Assembly (NCBI RefSeq): GCF_947502065.1
Contig: NZ_CANMYE010000009.1
Span: forward strand, 34,352 to 98,351
Reading direction: 5' to 3'
Source of the DNA: an uncultured Pseudoteredinibacter sp.
Lineage (GTDB): Bacteria; Pseudomonadota; Gammaproteobacteria; Pseudomonadales; Cellvibrionaceae
DNA: 64,000 bases
In this document: positions 26,259 to 34,666 of the stretch, one piece after another
Layout: each line of letters starts with the position of its first letter
Position numbering within the stretch: the first letter of the stretch is position 1
The notes under the pieces: model-generated
Databases searched by the model: none
Told to the model about the DNA's origin: nothing
The model's input: the letters and a program-made list of their open reading frames with translations, nothing else
Made by a program: the position numbers and the translations under genes

Positions 26259-26861
26259 TCAGGCGAAGACTTTGACAGGCGCTTGGCTTTGCTCACCTAG
26301 GCCAGCGTCCAACGTGTGGTTGAGAAAGTTCGCCAGTATGCCCGCGGTAAAGCCCCAAATTTCGTAACCCTCATAATGCCAAACGGGCGCCCAAAAGCGC
26401 CCCATGGAGCCATCAAAAATATCGGTGCGGCTGCGGTTAGCATCATCTAAAAAGAAGCTTACCGGCACATTGAATATCGCATCTAACTCATCAAAATTAG
26501 GCGTTAGCGGCTGATCCTTGGGAACAACACCTACAAATGGTGTGACATGAATACCGAAACGGGTTTTGGCGGAGGGCAAACTGGCCAGTACTTCGACCTG
26601 CTCTGGGGGTAAGCCAATCTCTTCATGGCTCTCCCGCAGAGCGGTTTCCATCAAGCTGTTATCGGTTTCATCCCATTTACCGCCGGGAAAGGCTACCTGA
26701 CCGGAGTGACTATTGAGGTGCTCTGCGCGCTTGGTTAGAACAATTTCTGGCTCAGTTGGGTGATCAGTGAGCGCCAACAAGACTGCCGCTTGTCGGTTAG
26801 TTGTCCCTGTTTCTTGGCTAATTGGGCTTTCTTCAAGGCCAGACCGCAGGCGCTTAAGCAT
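26259..26861 (-). CDS. nudL: Nudix CoA pyrophosphatase (NudL-like)
   Basis: A 200-residue Nudix hydrolase. The coenzyme A pyrophosphatase signature VLTKRAEHLNSHSGQVAFPGG precedes the Nudix box (GGKWDETD, then RESHEEIGL with the metal-binding Glu pair), as in NudL/YeaB. It would split CoA or acyl-CoA to phosphopantetheine and 3',5'-ADP. It converges with the PepSY gene and has its own 354-base upstream gap. Confidence 0.9.
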   Translation of the reverse strand: MLKRLRSGLEESPISQETGTTNRQAAVLLALTDHPTEPEIVLTKRAEHLNSHSGQVAFPGGKWDETDNSLMETALRESHEEIGLPPEQVEVLASLPSAKTRFGIHVTPFVGVVPKDQPLTPNFDELDAIFNVPVSFFLDDANRSRTDIFDGSMGRFWAPVWHYEGYEIWGFTAGILANFLNHTLDAGLGEQSQAPVKVFA

Positions 26862-27215
26862 AGTGTCCTCATCAATAAAAAGATGCCTTAGAGTATAAAC
26901 CCATTTCCCTGAACATGCTCTAAATCCGCGCCATTTCTGGCCTCAAGCTAGACGTTTAATAATCAACCACATGTCGGTTAAAGGGAATTTTCCCTTACGC
27001 CCTAGTTCAAAATGACAGAAAATCAAATAAGAAAGACATATTTTTATAAAAAGAAGATATAGGCGCCAGGCTATCCAGCCGAAAACGAGCTTGCTAACAT
27101 GCAGCCAGCGTCAAAAAAACAACTATATTCAAAACACCCAAGACCATTGGTTTGCAAGCGCAGTATTTTTGACGGGGAAAGGTAGTCTGCAAACGCTTTT
27201 ACAGGAGTTAGCTTT
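26862..27215. other. 354-base gap between nudL and the DUF3135 gene
   Basis: Divergent promoter region. No gene, RNA or repeat is recognised. A run of A-rich sequence near 27010-27060 could be a promoter. Confidence 0.4.
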
Positions 27216-27563
27216 ATGAGTAGTCAAACTAACACATCGAGCACGGAGCTCAGCTTCGACGAACTGAAAGACTTAGCAGTAAACGACCCAGCCGCTTTTG
27301 AGGCTTATCGTAGCAGTCAGATTGAAGCTGCTATCAGCAGCGCTCCAAGTCATATGCAACGTCGCTTACGGGGCATCCAATTCCAAGTAGATGCCCAGCG
27401 CCAACTACACAACAATCCTATAGGCTCATGCGTTAAAGTTTATGAGATGATGCAGAAATCTCTTGGCGAACTTAGCCAAATCTTAAATGAGCAAACCGGT
27501 AAGGCCGAAATCAGTCCAGCCCCAATGGCTGAGAATGCAAAGGTTTTAAGCTTTCCGGGTTAA
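27216..27563 (+). CDS. DUF3135 protein
   Basis: A 115-residue soluble protein matching DUF3135: SFDELKDLAVNDPAAFEAYR, then APSHMQRRLRGIQFQVDAQR and NPIGSCVKVYEMMQ. The function of the family is unknown; members are small, helical and common in marine gammaproteobacteria. SD AGGAG lies nine bases before the ATG. It is followed by a Nudix gene 119 bases downstream. Confidence 0.8.
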   Translation: MSSQTNTSSTELSFDELKDLAVNDPAAFEAYRSSQIEAAISSAPSHMQRRLRGIQFQVDAQRQLHNNPIGSCVKVYEMMQKSLGELSQILNEQTGKAEISPAPMAENAKVLSFPG

Positions 27564-27682
27564 TGCATTTGGGTGGCTACGCCACCCACAATCCCTTCAC
27601 GACCAACTTTCGCCCATTTCAACCCTAAACTTGCCTCGCCACTTCGGTATAATTCACTTATTGTCGAAGAAGAGATTGAGTT

Positions 27683-28291
27683 ATGAACCATTGCAGCCAC
27701 TGCGGCGAAAAAGTGACCTTGATTATCCCACCTGGGGATGACCGCGAACGCCACGTATGCAACAGCTGCGACACTATTCATTACAGCAACCCTCGCATTA
27801 TTGCAGGCTGCCTGCCCATTTACGAAGACAAAGTATTGCTGTGTCGCCGGGCTATTGAGCCGCGCTACGACAAATGGACCTTACCCGCCGGCTTTATGGA
27901 AAACGGAGAAACTACCGAAGAAGGCGCCTTGCGCGAAGCTTGGGAAGAAGCCAGAGCTAAAATAGCGGTAGACAGTCTTTACACCATGTTCAGCCTGCCC
28001 CAGATAAACCAGGTTCACCTGTTTTATCGTGGGCAGCTAAGCTCACTAGATTTTGAGCCCGGCCCGGAGTCATTAGAAGTTCGCTTGTTTAGTGAAGATG
28101 AGATTCCCTGGGATGATTTAGCGTTTATGGTTGTCGGCAAAACCCTTAAGCATTACTTCAATGATCGCCAAAGCGGGCAATACCCAGTGCGCAGCGAAGA
28201 TCTTGTGCACCCCAAAGGGCGTGATTGGAAGCCGCCCAAGCCGGCGCGCTACACCCTTGGTAATACCGGCCCCGTAAATCCAGACGCCTAA
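27683..28291 (+). CDS. Nudix hydrolase with N-terminal zinc ribbon
   Basis: A 202-residue protein with a zinc ribbon (CSHCG at residues 4-8 and CNSC at 27-30) and a Nudix box GFMENGETTEEGALREAWEEARA with the REAWEE core. This zinc-ribbon plus Nudix layout is the ADP-ribose/NADH/FAD pyrophosphatase-like type often called YjaD-like; the exact nucleotide substrate cannot be told. The stop is followed by no strong terminator. Confidence 0.88.
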   Translation: MNHCSHCGEKVTLIIPPGDDRERHVCNSCDTIHYSNPRIIAGCLPIYEDKVLLCRRAIEPRYDKWTLPAGFMENGETTEEGALREAWEEARAKIAVDSLYTMFSLPQINQVHLFYRGQLSSLDFEPGPESLEVRLFSEDEIPWDDLAFMVVGKTLKHYFNDRQSGQYPVRSEDLVHPKGRDWKPPKPARYTLGNTGPVNPDA

Positions 28292-28374
28292 GCCTTCAAA
28301 CTAGGGCCTGTTAACAAGGTCACTTGGATTCTTGGCAATAAGTAGCGGAAATAAGCGGGAAGCTGGACAAGCAA

Positions 28375-28695
28375 CTAAAAGTCCAGCAGCTCAATCACAT
28401 CATAAGCCGGCTCTTCATAAGGATGGGCAGCCTTTAAGGCGGTCACCGCCGCCTTAATGCATTCGGCACCACACAACACTTCTACTTTATACTCTTCCAC
28501 CTGACTCAGCTCACCAGAGCGACCGATGTAGGGAGAGGCCTTACCATTCGGGCGAAACTGCCCTTGCCCTAAAGTTTGCCAACAGCAATGCTCATAATCC
28601 CCCTGCTGCCCAGCACCCGCTGCAAAAACAGCCCCTTTAACCGCATTCAAGTGATCGCTAGGGACGAAAAAGCTGAGTTTGTAATTGTGGCGCAT
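28375..28695 (-). CDS. NIF3/YqfO-like small domain protein
   Basis: A 106-residue protein (start ATG at 28695; a longer frame to 28734 adds a non-conserved head). Features KLSFFVPSDHLNAVKGAVFAAGAG and AHPYEEPAYDVIEL match the CutA-like ferredoxin-fold domain that is inserted in NIF3-family proteins and also occurs alone. It probably forms trimers and may bind metal or nucleotide; the role is unknown. Confidence 0.8.
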   Translation of the reverse strand: MRHNYKLSFFVPSDHLNAVKGAVFAAGAGQQGDYEHCCWQTLGQGQFRPNGKASPYIGRSGELSQVEEYKVEVLCGAECIKAAVTALKAAHPYEEPAYDVIELLDF

Positions 28696-28795
28696 GGCAG
28701 ATTCCATCAAAAATGCTGAACTTAGCCTGGGCAATAGCCCAGCTTCAAGGGCTGTTATATCATAGACGGCCTTTTGATCGAGCTATTTACCCCCT

Positions 28796-29632
28796 ATGTT
28801 GTTATTTGTCGATGAACTGACCAATGTTGATTTCAGCTACCTGCACCCTAGCCGCGGCTTATTGGGTGAAACATGGCTGGCAAGCACCGAACTGGATGGC
28901 GCCCTTGATGAACAGGGCATGGTCTGTGACTTCGGCATTGTGAAAAAAACACTGCGCAACTGGCTGGATGAAATACTGGATCACTGCCTTTTGGTACCAA
29001 GGCACAGCCCCAACTTAAGCCTATTAGAAGAAGGCGAGTACATCAGCTTGCGCTGGAAATTTGGAGATAAAGAACTGAGCTGTCGTTCTCCAGCACAGGC
29101 GATTACCCTAATTGACGCCGAAGAAATCGACGCAAGCAGCGTGGCCAAGTGGAGTATCGAACAGCTTAGAGCCCTGCTCCCCGATACTATTGAACGCCTA
29201 AGCCTAGAGTTCGAGCCTGAGCAGCTGGGCGACAACGCTTTTTACCACTACAGCCATGGCTTAAAAAAGCACGCCGGCAACTGCCAGCGCATTGCTCATG
29301 GCCATCGCTCTGGCATCCAAATTTGGCGCGACGGCGAGCGCGATAAAGCTCTGGAAGCTCAATGGTCAGAGCGCTGGTGTGATATTTACTTAGGCAGTGA
29401 CTTTGATGTCAGCGAGCGTAGCGACACCCAACTCAGCTTTGCCTATCAAAGCGCCCAAGGTAACTTTGATATTAGCTTGCCAGCGACGTGCTGTGAGCTA
29501 CTTCCCACCGACACCACAGTGGAATGGATTGCTTGCTATATCGCTGAGCAGTTAAAAAAGGCAGCACCAGGCAGTCAATTCAAAGTACGCGCTTTTGAGG
29601 GCATCGGTAAGGGTGCCGTCTATCAAATATAG
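28796..29632 (+). CDS. 6-pyruvoyltetrahydropterin synthase/QueD family protein, long form
   Basis: A 278-residue member of the PTPS/QueD fold in a tandem version; typical QueD is about 120 residues. The first half has GMVCDFGIVKKTLRNWLDEILDHCLLVP, the family segment after the catalytic region, and the second half HYSHGLKKHAGNCQRIAHGHRSGIQIW, with the zinc-type histidines. It may make 6-carboxy-tetrahydropterin for queuosine or a related pterin. No other queuosine genes are adjacent. No clear SD sits before the ATG at 28796. Confidence 0.8.
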   Translation: MLLFVDELTNVDFSYLHPSRGLLGETWLASTELDGALDEQGMVCDFGIVKKTLRNWLDEILDHCLLVPRHSPNLSLLEEGEYISLRWKFGDKELSCRSPAQAITLIDAEEIDASSVAKWSIEQLRALLPDTIERLSLEFEPEQLGDNAFYHYSHGLKKHAGNCQRIAHGHRSGIQIWRDGERDKALEAQWSERWCDIYLGSDFDVSERSDTQLSFAYQSAQGNFDISLPATCCELLPTDTTVEWIACYIAEQLKKAAPGSQFKVRAFEGIGKGAVYQI

Positions 29633-29715
29633 CTTCACCGGAAATACTTCGGTAAGCACAGCCCTAGATCAGCAAATGGCTAGGGCCAAACAATAAAAAC
29701 AATGAGTGAACAAGA

Positions 29716-31221
29716 ATGAGCGAAATCAGCGAAACCAAAGAAGAGAGCCCAGCAATTATCAGCGAGGGTAATGGTGAGGATAGCCGAGCCCCCAGCCTCT
29801 TTGATGCCATTATTCCAGCCTTGGTGTTGATGGGCTTACTGTCTGCTTCGGTATATTTTTATGGTGACAGCTCCTCTAGTGGTGCCAACCAGATCGCTTT
29901 AATTCTTACCGCTGCGGTCGCGGCCATCATCGGTATTAAGAACGGTTACAGCTGGGATGAAATCGAAGACGGCATTAAATCTGGTATTGTTATCGCCTTG
30001 AAAGCCATCATGATTTTATTTTCGGTGGGCAGCCTTATTGGCGCTTGGATTATGTCGGGCACCGTGCCATCGATGATTTATTATGCGGTACAGCTACTCG
30101 ACCCTGCTTGGTTTTACCCCGCGGCCTGCTTGATCTGTGCAATTGTAGCTTTATGTATTGGCAGCTCTTGGACGGTTGCAGGTACCATCGGTATTGGCTT
30201 TATTGGCGCTGCCACTGTGCTAGATCTCTCCCTAGCCGCAACCGCCGGCGCGGTTATTTCTGGCGCTTATTTTGGCGATAAAATGTCGCCGTTATCTGAC
30301 ACCACTAACTTAGCGGCTGCGGCGGCAAACACCGATCTATTTACCCATATTCGCCACATGCTGTGGACCACTACGCCAAGCTTTATTATTGCGCTTATTC
30401 TATTTACCTGGGTTGGCAGTCAACACACTAGCGGCGGCGAGCTGGACACTTTAAACAACACTATGCAGGCCCTGGAAGGTCAGTTCACAATAGGCTTGTA
30501 TTTGCTGCTACCATTGGCCGTTGTTTTTGTACTAGCATACAAGCAGTTTCCGGTGCTACCAAGCATCTGGGCCGGAATCATGCTGGGCTTGGTGTTTGCG
30601 GTAATCTTTCAAGCTGATAGCGTCATTGCGATGGGCGCCAGCGAGAACTTAGGTGATGCTCTGCAGATGCTTAAAGGCAGCTGGACGGTATTATTTGACG
30701 GCTATAAATCCACGACTGGCGATAGCAATATCGACGACCTGCTTAGCCGTGGCGGTATGAGCTCCATGCTAAATACCGTTTGGTTGATTATCTGTGCGAT
30801 GATCTTCTCCGCCATTATGGAAAAGACCGGCATTCTAGCGCGCTTGGTAAACAGCCTGATTAATCTAGCCTCAAATACAGGCAGCCTTATTTTCACTACC
30901 GTCTGCACAGGTATTGGTGTGAACCTTGTTTCTTCAGATCAATATATTGCCGTTGTGATTCCTGGCCGCATGTACCAACTTGAGTTTGAAAAACGCGGCT
31001 TGGCGCCGCAGAATCTGTCTCGAGCGATCGAGGACAGTGCCACTATCACTTCGCCTTTGATTCCATGGAACACTTGTGGTGTATTTATGGCAGGCACCTT
31101 AGGCGTTGCCACATTTGCCTATCTACCCTTTTGCTTCTTCAATTTGTTAAGCCCGGTGATAACCACAATCTATGGCTTCACTAATTTCAAAATTACTTCG
31201 CTAGAGCAAGCCCAGGCATAA
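29716..31221 (+). CDS. nhaC: Na+/H+ antiporter, NhaC family
   Basis: A 501-residue membrane protein with about a dozen hydrophobic segments. It carries the NhaC features GAYFGDKMSPLSDTTNLAAA and SSDQYIAVVIPGRMY and the closing region EDSATITSPLIPWNTCG. NhaC carriers exchange sodium for protons or related organic-ion pairs (malate/lactate for MleN), so the substrate is not certain; marine salt tolerance would fit. The cytoplasmic N-terminus (about 30 residues) is acidic. A terminator follows at 31247. Confidence 0.9.
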   Translation: MSEISETKEESPAIISEGNGEDSRAPSLFDAIIPALVLMGLLSASVYFYGDSSSSGANQIALILTAAVAAIIGIKNGYSWDEIEDGIKSGIVIALKAIMILFSVGSLIGAWIMSGTVPSMIYYAVQLLDPAWFYPAACLICAIVALCIGSSWTVAGTIGIGFIGAATVLDLSLAATAGAVISGAYFGDKMSPLSDTTNLAAAAANTDLFTHIRHMLWTTTPSFIIALILFTWVGSQHTSGGELDTLNNTMQALEGQFTIGLYLLLPLAVVFVLAYKQFPVLPSIWAGIMLGLVFAVIFQADSVIAMGASENLGDALQMLKGSWTVLFDGYKSTTGDSNIDDLLSRGGMSSMLNTVWLIICAMIFSAIMEKTGILARLVNSLINLASNTGSLIFTTVCTGIGVNLVSSDQYIAVVIPGRMYQLEFEKRGLAPQNLSRAIEDSATITSPLIPWNTCGVFMAGTLGVATFAYLPFCFFNLLSPVITTIYGFTNFKITSLEQAQA

Positions 31222-31246
31222 GCAGCCTTTGTTCCTGAAGCAAACT

Positions 31247-31270
31247 AAAAGCCGCTTTTTAGCGGCTTTT
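31247..31270 (+). terminator. Terminator after nhaC
   Basis: Stem AAAAGCCGCT-TTTT-AGCGGCTTTT, 25 bases beyond the stop, with a T-rich tail. Confidence 0.88.
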
Positions 31271-31346
31271 CTATTACTAACAAATTCACAATAGTAAATA
31301 CTGATCGTGATCTCGGGCTTTTTGTATCAATTGCTCTCTGGCCAGA

Positions 31347-31571
31347 GTTTAGCTTGGGGCAGTGCTTTTCCGCTCCGACGCTGCATGGATTCGTAACATC
31401 CAGTTACTCACCCTACGGGCAAGCCCTATTTTGCTCCATGCAAAATAGTCATGCAGCCACCCGTTCCATGGATTCGCGCATCCATGCGCTCAGCCTTCGG
31501 CCAAGCCCCAATCCTCTCCAAGAGTTTTGGTCAGGAGCCTAGTCGCTCCAAACCACTACCCCAAGCTAGAC
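31347..31571. repeat. Structured repeat copy 6 (imperfect 18-bp inverted ends)
   Basis: A 225-bp element with 18-bp ends, 31347-31364 and 31554-31571, matching at 16 positions. The core TCCATGCGCTCAGCCTTCGG and GGCCAAGCCCCAATCC is shared with copies 2 and 4, while the hairpin is CTCT-CCA-AGAG in place of the CCC/GGG stem. It contains extra sequence (31370-31470) absent from the others. The most degraded or most expanded copy. Confidence 0.65.
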
Positions 31572-31894
31572 TCATACTTAGGTGGTTTCAGCAATGAAAT
31601 GAATTGTGCTAAGAAACTCTCTACTGCCCCGCTCAGGACTCGGCTTCGTTTGGATATACAAAACAAAAACTAAGCCCAACCTATTTCCACCAAAGAACAA
31701 ACTCCACTCAAATAGATGAGATTTATAGGAGGCCTAAAGGCTTCTTTTGGTTTCTCGAGCGCCATTAATCGGCCTCCAATAATCCGTGTTTTTATCCGCA
31801 TACATTGTTGACCCACATCAACACCTCAATAGCTAGCAGGCCGATAATAAAGCCAAACAAAAGGTTCTTCTTTCAAACTAGCTGAGGAAATATC
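31572..31894. other. Gap between repeat copy 6 and the YdcH-like gene
   Basis: No gene seen. A short A/T-rich stretch and a GAGGCCTAAAGGCTTC hairpin near 31729 are the only features; a promoter for the next gene is likely here. Confidence 0.35.
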
Positions 31895-32134
31895 ATGAAT
31901 ATTGAGAAGCACGATTTAGTTCACGAACTACCAGAATACCGCGATCAAATTCACGATCTAAAAATGAATGACCGCCACTTTGCCAAACTGTTTAAGGAGT
32001 ATCACGAGCTGGATCACAATGTGCGTGGTCTAGAGCAAAACGACTCCCCAACCACTGACGCACATATGGAAGAGCTTAAGCTTAAGCGTTTGCACCTGAA
32101 AGACGAAATGTTCGCTATGCTGCAAAAGGCCTGA
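31895..32134 (+). CDS. DUF465/YdcH-like small coiled-coil protein
   Basis: A 79-residue protein with the YdcH pattern FAKLFKEYHELDHNVRGLE followed by LKLKRLHLKDEMFAMLQ. It should form an antiparallel two-helix hairpin. Function unknown; common in proteobacteria as a monocistronic gene. SD GAGGAA is seen before the ATG. The stop is followed by two short hairpins without a T run (32141-32190). Confidence 0.85.
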   Translation: MNIEKHDLVHELPEYRDQIHDLKMNDRHFAKLFKEYHELDHNVRGLEQNDSPTTDAHMEELKLKRLHLKDEMFAMLQKA

Positions 32135-32399
32135 TTTCCCCTAGGGGCATTACGCCCCACTTCGGCCAAGCCTAGCTTGGCCGTACCCTCATCTCTTAAG
32201 CCATTAGCTCTTCACACCCCATAGCTACTAGCGATAAACGCCGAACAGTCCTGAAAATCTGGCAACTTCGGCGAGTTCTGGTAGAATCCCCTTTCTAGAA
32301 AACCCGCCCAATGCCTTTGGCGCTTCTAGATCGCTTGCCAACTGACGCAAGCAGCAAAAAGTAACCTTTGAACAGCTAAGCAATGCACAGGACAACCCC

Positions 32400-33506
32400 A
32401 TGAGTCTTGCCGATAAAGTATTGGCCGTAAATAACGACCTACCTATCCGTACCGATGCCCCTGTACACAGCGGTAAAGTTCGCTCTGTATACTGGCTAAC
32501 CGAGGCCGACAGCCGTCGCCTTATCGAAGAAAAGGGCTACGATGTAGCACCCGATTCCCCACTGGCCATTATGGTAATCAGTGACCGTATTTCGGCTTTC
32601 GAATGTGTATGGCATGGCGAAGGTGGAATGAATGGCGTACCTGGCAAAGGTGCGGCCTTAAACGCCATTTCTAATCATTGGTTTAAGCTGTTTAAAGAGC
32701 AAGGTTTGGCGGATAGCCACATCCTAGATATTCCACACCCATTTGTGTGGATCGTACAAAAAGCTAAGCCGGTCATGATCGAAGCGATTTGCCGTCAGTA
32801 TATTACCGGCTCAATGTGGCGCAGCTACGCCAAGGGCGAGCGCGAATTCTGCGGTATTCAGATAGCCGATGAATTACAGAAAGACAGTAAGCTTCCTGAG
32901 CTACTAATTACCCCTTCTACCAAAGGTATCCTTACAGGTATTCCTGGCGTACCTGAGCAAGACGATGTAAACATTACTCGCCAGGACATCGACAATAACG
33001 TAGAAGCATTTAACTTTAAGAGCAAAGACGATATCGACTTGTACGAGAAGTTATTGCGTGAAGGTTTTGATGTTATCTCGGCTGAGCTTGAAAAGCTGGA
33101 TCAAATCTTTGTTGATACCAAGTTTGAGTTTGGTTATGTGACCGCTAAAGATGGTCAGGAAAAACTGATCTATATGGACGAAGTAGGTACTCCAGATTCT
33201 TCACGCATCTGGGACGGCCCATCCTATCGCGACGGTAAAGTTGTGGAGAATTCAAAAGAAGAATTCCGTCAGTTATTACTGAAGCACTTCCCTGATCCAG
33301 ACATTCTTTTAAATAAAGAGCGTATGGATGAGCGTAATGCACTTGCCCGTGATAATGCATTGCCTGAAGCTATTTTAATGCAGGTTTCTGAAACCTATCG
33401 TGGTATTGCAGAAAAGATCACTGGCGAAAAAATCGAGCTTTCTGCTAATCCAAAAGCAGAAATCATCGATATCCTTCGTGACGAATACGGCTTAATTGAC
33501 GCCTAA
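32400..33506 (+). CDS. purC: Phosphoribosylaminoimidazole-succinocarboxamide synthase PurC, long form
   Basis: A 368-residue SAICAR synthase that joins aspartate to CAIR using ATP in purine synthesis. Family motifs are GKVRSVYWL (nucleotide-binding), VISDRISAFE, VEAICRQYITGSMW and EVGTPDSSRIW. It is longer than the E. coli enzyme (about 237) and resembles the group of about 360 residues found in several gammaproteobacteria. No PurR box is convincing in the 265-base upstream gap. Confidence 0.95.
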   Translation: MSLADKVLAVNNDLPIRTDAPVHSGKVRSVYWLTEADSRRLIEEKGYDVAPDSPLAIMVISDRISAFECVWHGEGGMNGVPGKGAALNAISNHWFKLFKEQGLADSHILDIPHPFVWIVQKAKPVMIEAICRQYITGSMWRSYAKGEREFCGIQIADELQKDSKLPELLITPSTKGILTGIPGVPEQDDVNITRQDIDNNVEAFNFKSKDDIDLYEKLLREGFDVISAELEKLDQIFVDTKFEFGYVTAKDGQEKLIYMDEVGTPDSSRIWDGPSYRDGKVVENSKEEFRQLLLKHFPDPDILLNKERMDERNALARDNALPEAILMQVSETYRGIAEKITGEKIELSANPKAEIIDILRDEYGLIDA

Positions 33507-33518
33507 TTAAGTCACTAA

Positions 33519-33550
33519 AGCCTGGCGCCGGAAGCGGTGCCAGGCTATTT
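33519..33550 (+). terminator. Probable terminator after purC
   Basis: Stem AGCCTGGC / GCCAGGCT (33519-33526, 33539-33546) with weak inner pairing, followed by ATTTCCATT. The T run is poor, so efficiency may be modest. Confidence 0.6.
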
Positions 33551-33627
33551 CCATTAGCTTTTCCTAGCGTTATTTACACCCTCTCTAACTTCCCTCGCTC
33601 CCATGACATGGCGCGACTTAAATCATC

Positions 33628-34023
33628 CTACTCAATAGCACTGGGGTGCAAATGCACATCCACCGGTTCGCTCACAGCCAAAAATCCACTATAGATACTA
33701 TCCCAACCCATAACTGCGCTAATTAAGGCAACTGTAAAAGCCGCGAATGCAATCCTCAGAGCAATTCCGGAAGCATCTTGCCACTGCATTTCGCGAACAG
33801 GGTGGCGGCTTAAGGCCCCAAACATCGAGCAGGCTAACATAACCGCCAAGCCCAATACCGTAGCGCCACCAAACAAAGCTGTTAGCCCACCCAGCTGCAC
33901 AAAACGTCCATTTTCCACTCCGCTAAGCGTAGGCAAAATTAGCTCAGCAGCGAGCATTGCATAGCCACCATAGGCAGCCAGAGCCAAAGCAAAGATCAGT
34001 AAAACAATTCTTAGTAGCAACAT
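33628..34023 (-). CDS. Small integral membrane protein, unknown
   Basis: A 131-residue protein with four hydrophobic segments (about residues 1-25, 45-70, 85-108 and a weaker one). A TTG 15 bases further upstream would add MCTCS; I chose the ATG at 34023. I recognise no family. It lies next to, and points away from, the BlaI operators at 34100-34176, so BlaI could also control it. Confidence 0.55.
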   Translation of the reverse strand: MLLLRIVLLIFALALAAYGGYAMLAAELILPTLSGVENGRFVQLGGLTALFGGATVLGLAVMLACSMFGALSRHPVREMQWQDASGIALRIAFAAFTVALISAVMGWDSIYSGFLAVSEPVDVHLHPSAIE

Positions 34024-34099
34024 AGAGCAAGTACACAAACAGGCTGATTTACAGCTATTACTGAGGGCGAGGCCTTATATTTCAAGAGACGAGAGAAAA

Positions 34100-34115
34100 T
34101 ACGACAAAAATCGTA
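34100..34115. promoter_or_regulatory. BlaI-type operator 1
   Basis: TACGACAAAAATCGTA: palindromic half-sites TACGA/TCGTA, the least symmetric of the three. Confidence 0.75.
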
Positions 34116-34129
34116 ATAAATTATTGATA

Positions 34130-34145
34130 TACGACAAGTGTCGTA
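34130..34145. promoter_or_regulatory. BlaI-type operator 2
   Basis: TACGACAAGTGTCGTA, a perfect TACGACA-n2-TGTCGTA palindrome, 30 bases from operator 1. Confidence 0.8.
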
Positions 34146-34160
34146 TTAAGCTACGCTAAG

Positions 34161-34176
34161 TACGACAAGCATCGTA
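34161..34176. promoter_or_regulatory. BlaI-type operator 3
   Basis: TACGACAAGCATCGTA, 31 bases from operator 2. Spacing of about three helical turns puts all three sites on one face of the DNA, upstream of blaI-like 34248. Confidence 0.8.
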
Positions 34177-34247
34177 GATTGATATCTTTACCGTAGCGAT
34201 AAGAAAATGTGAGAGCAATAGCTGAATTAGCCTAGAGATCATTGAGT

Positions 34248-34631
34248 ATGAACGACGAAATAAAAGTAACTGAGCTAGAGCTGAGAATATTGCAATGCAT
34301 CTGGCAAAACGGTGAGGCGGCAACGGTCAATACCATTATCGAGCTTTGGCCTGAATCGGATGTACCTGGTTATACCACCGTCTTAAAAACCCTACAAAAA
34401 ATGGAAGCCAAGTCACTGGTCGGCCACCAAAAACAAGGCAAGCAGCATGCTTATTTTGCAGAGATATTACCCGAACAAGTCACCAAAGGGCGCTTAAGCA
34501 CCATCATCACCCGATTGTTTTCGGGCAATAAGCTCTCCTTTGCGGAGTACTTTTTACAGGAAAATGAATTCAGTGCCGAAGAGCTAGACGAGCTAAAGGC
34601 GATGATCAAAGAAAAAGAAGCGCAAAAATAA
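34248..34631 (+). CDS. BlaI/MecI/CopY-family repressor
   Basis: A 127-residue repressor. The N-terminal winged helix (ELRILQCIWQNGEAATVNTI, then GYTTVLKTLQKMEAK) is followed by a dimerisation helix region with the LTKGRL/LSTII-like segment where BlaI and MecI are cut by their sensor protease. It should bind the three operators upstream and repress its own operon. I chose the ATG at 34248; the TTG six bases earlier is less likely. The M56 protein gene follows 35 bases later, as in bla/mec operons. Confidence 0.88.
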   Translation: MNDEIKVTELELRILQCIWQNGEAATVNTIIELWPESDVPGYTTVLKTLQKMEAKSLVGHQKQGKQHAYFAEILPEQVTKGRLSTIITRLFSGNKLSFAEYFLQENEFSAEELDELKAMIKEKEAQK

Positions 34632-34666
34632 AGTGTCAACGTGACAATACATTTTCAAGGCCCGCG

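Noticed and set aside
32135..32399. PurR operator before purC
   Set aside because: No stretch matches ACGCAAACGTTTGCGT acceptably; GACGCAAGCAGC is only a weak partial match.
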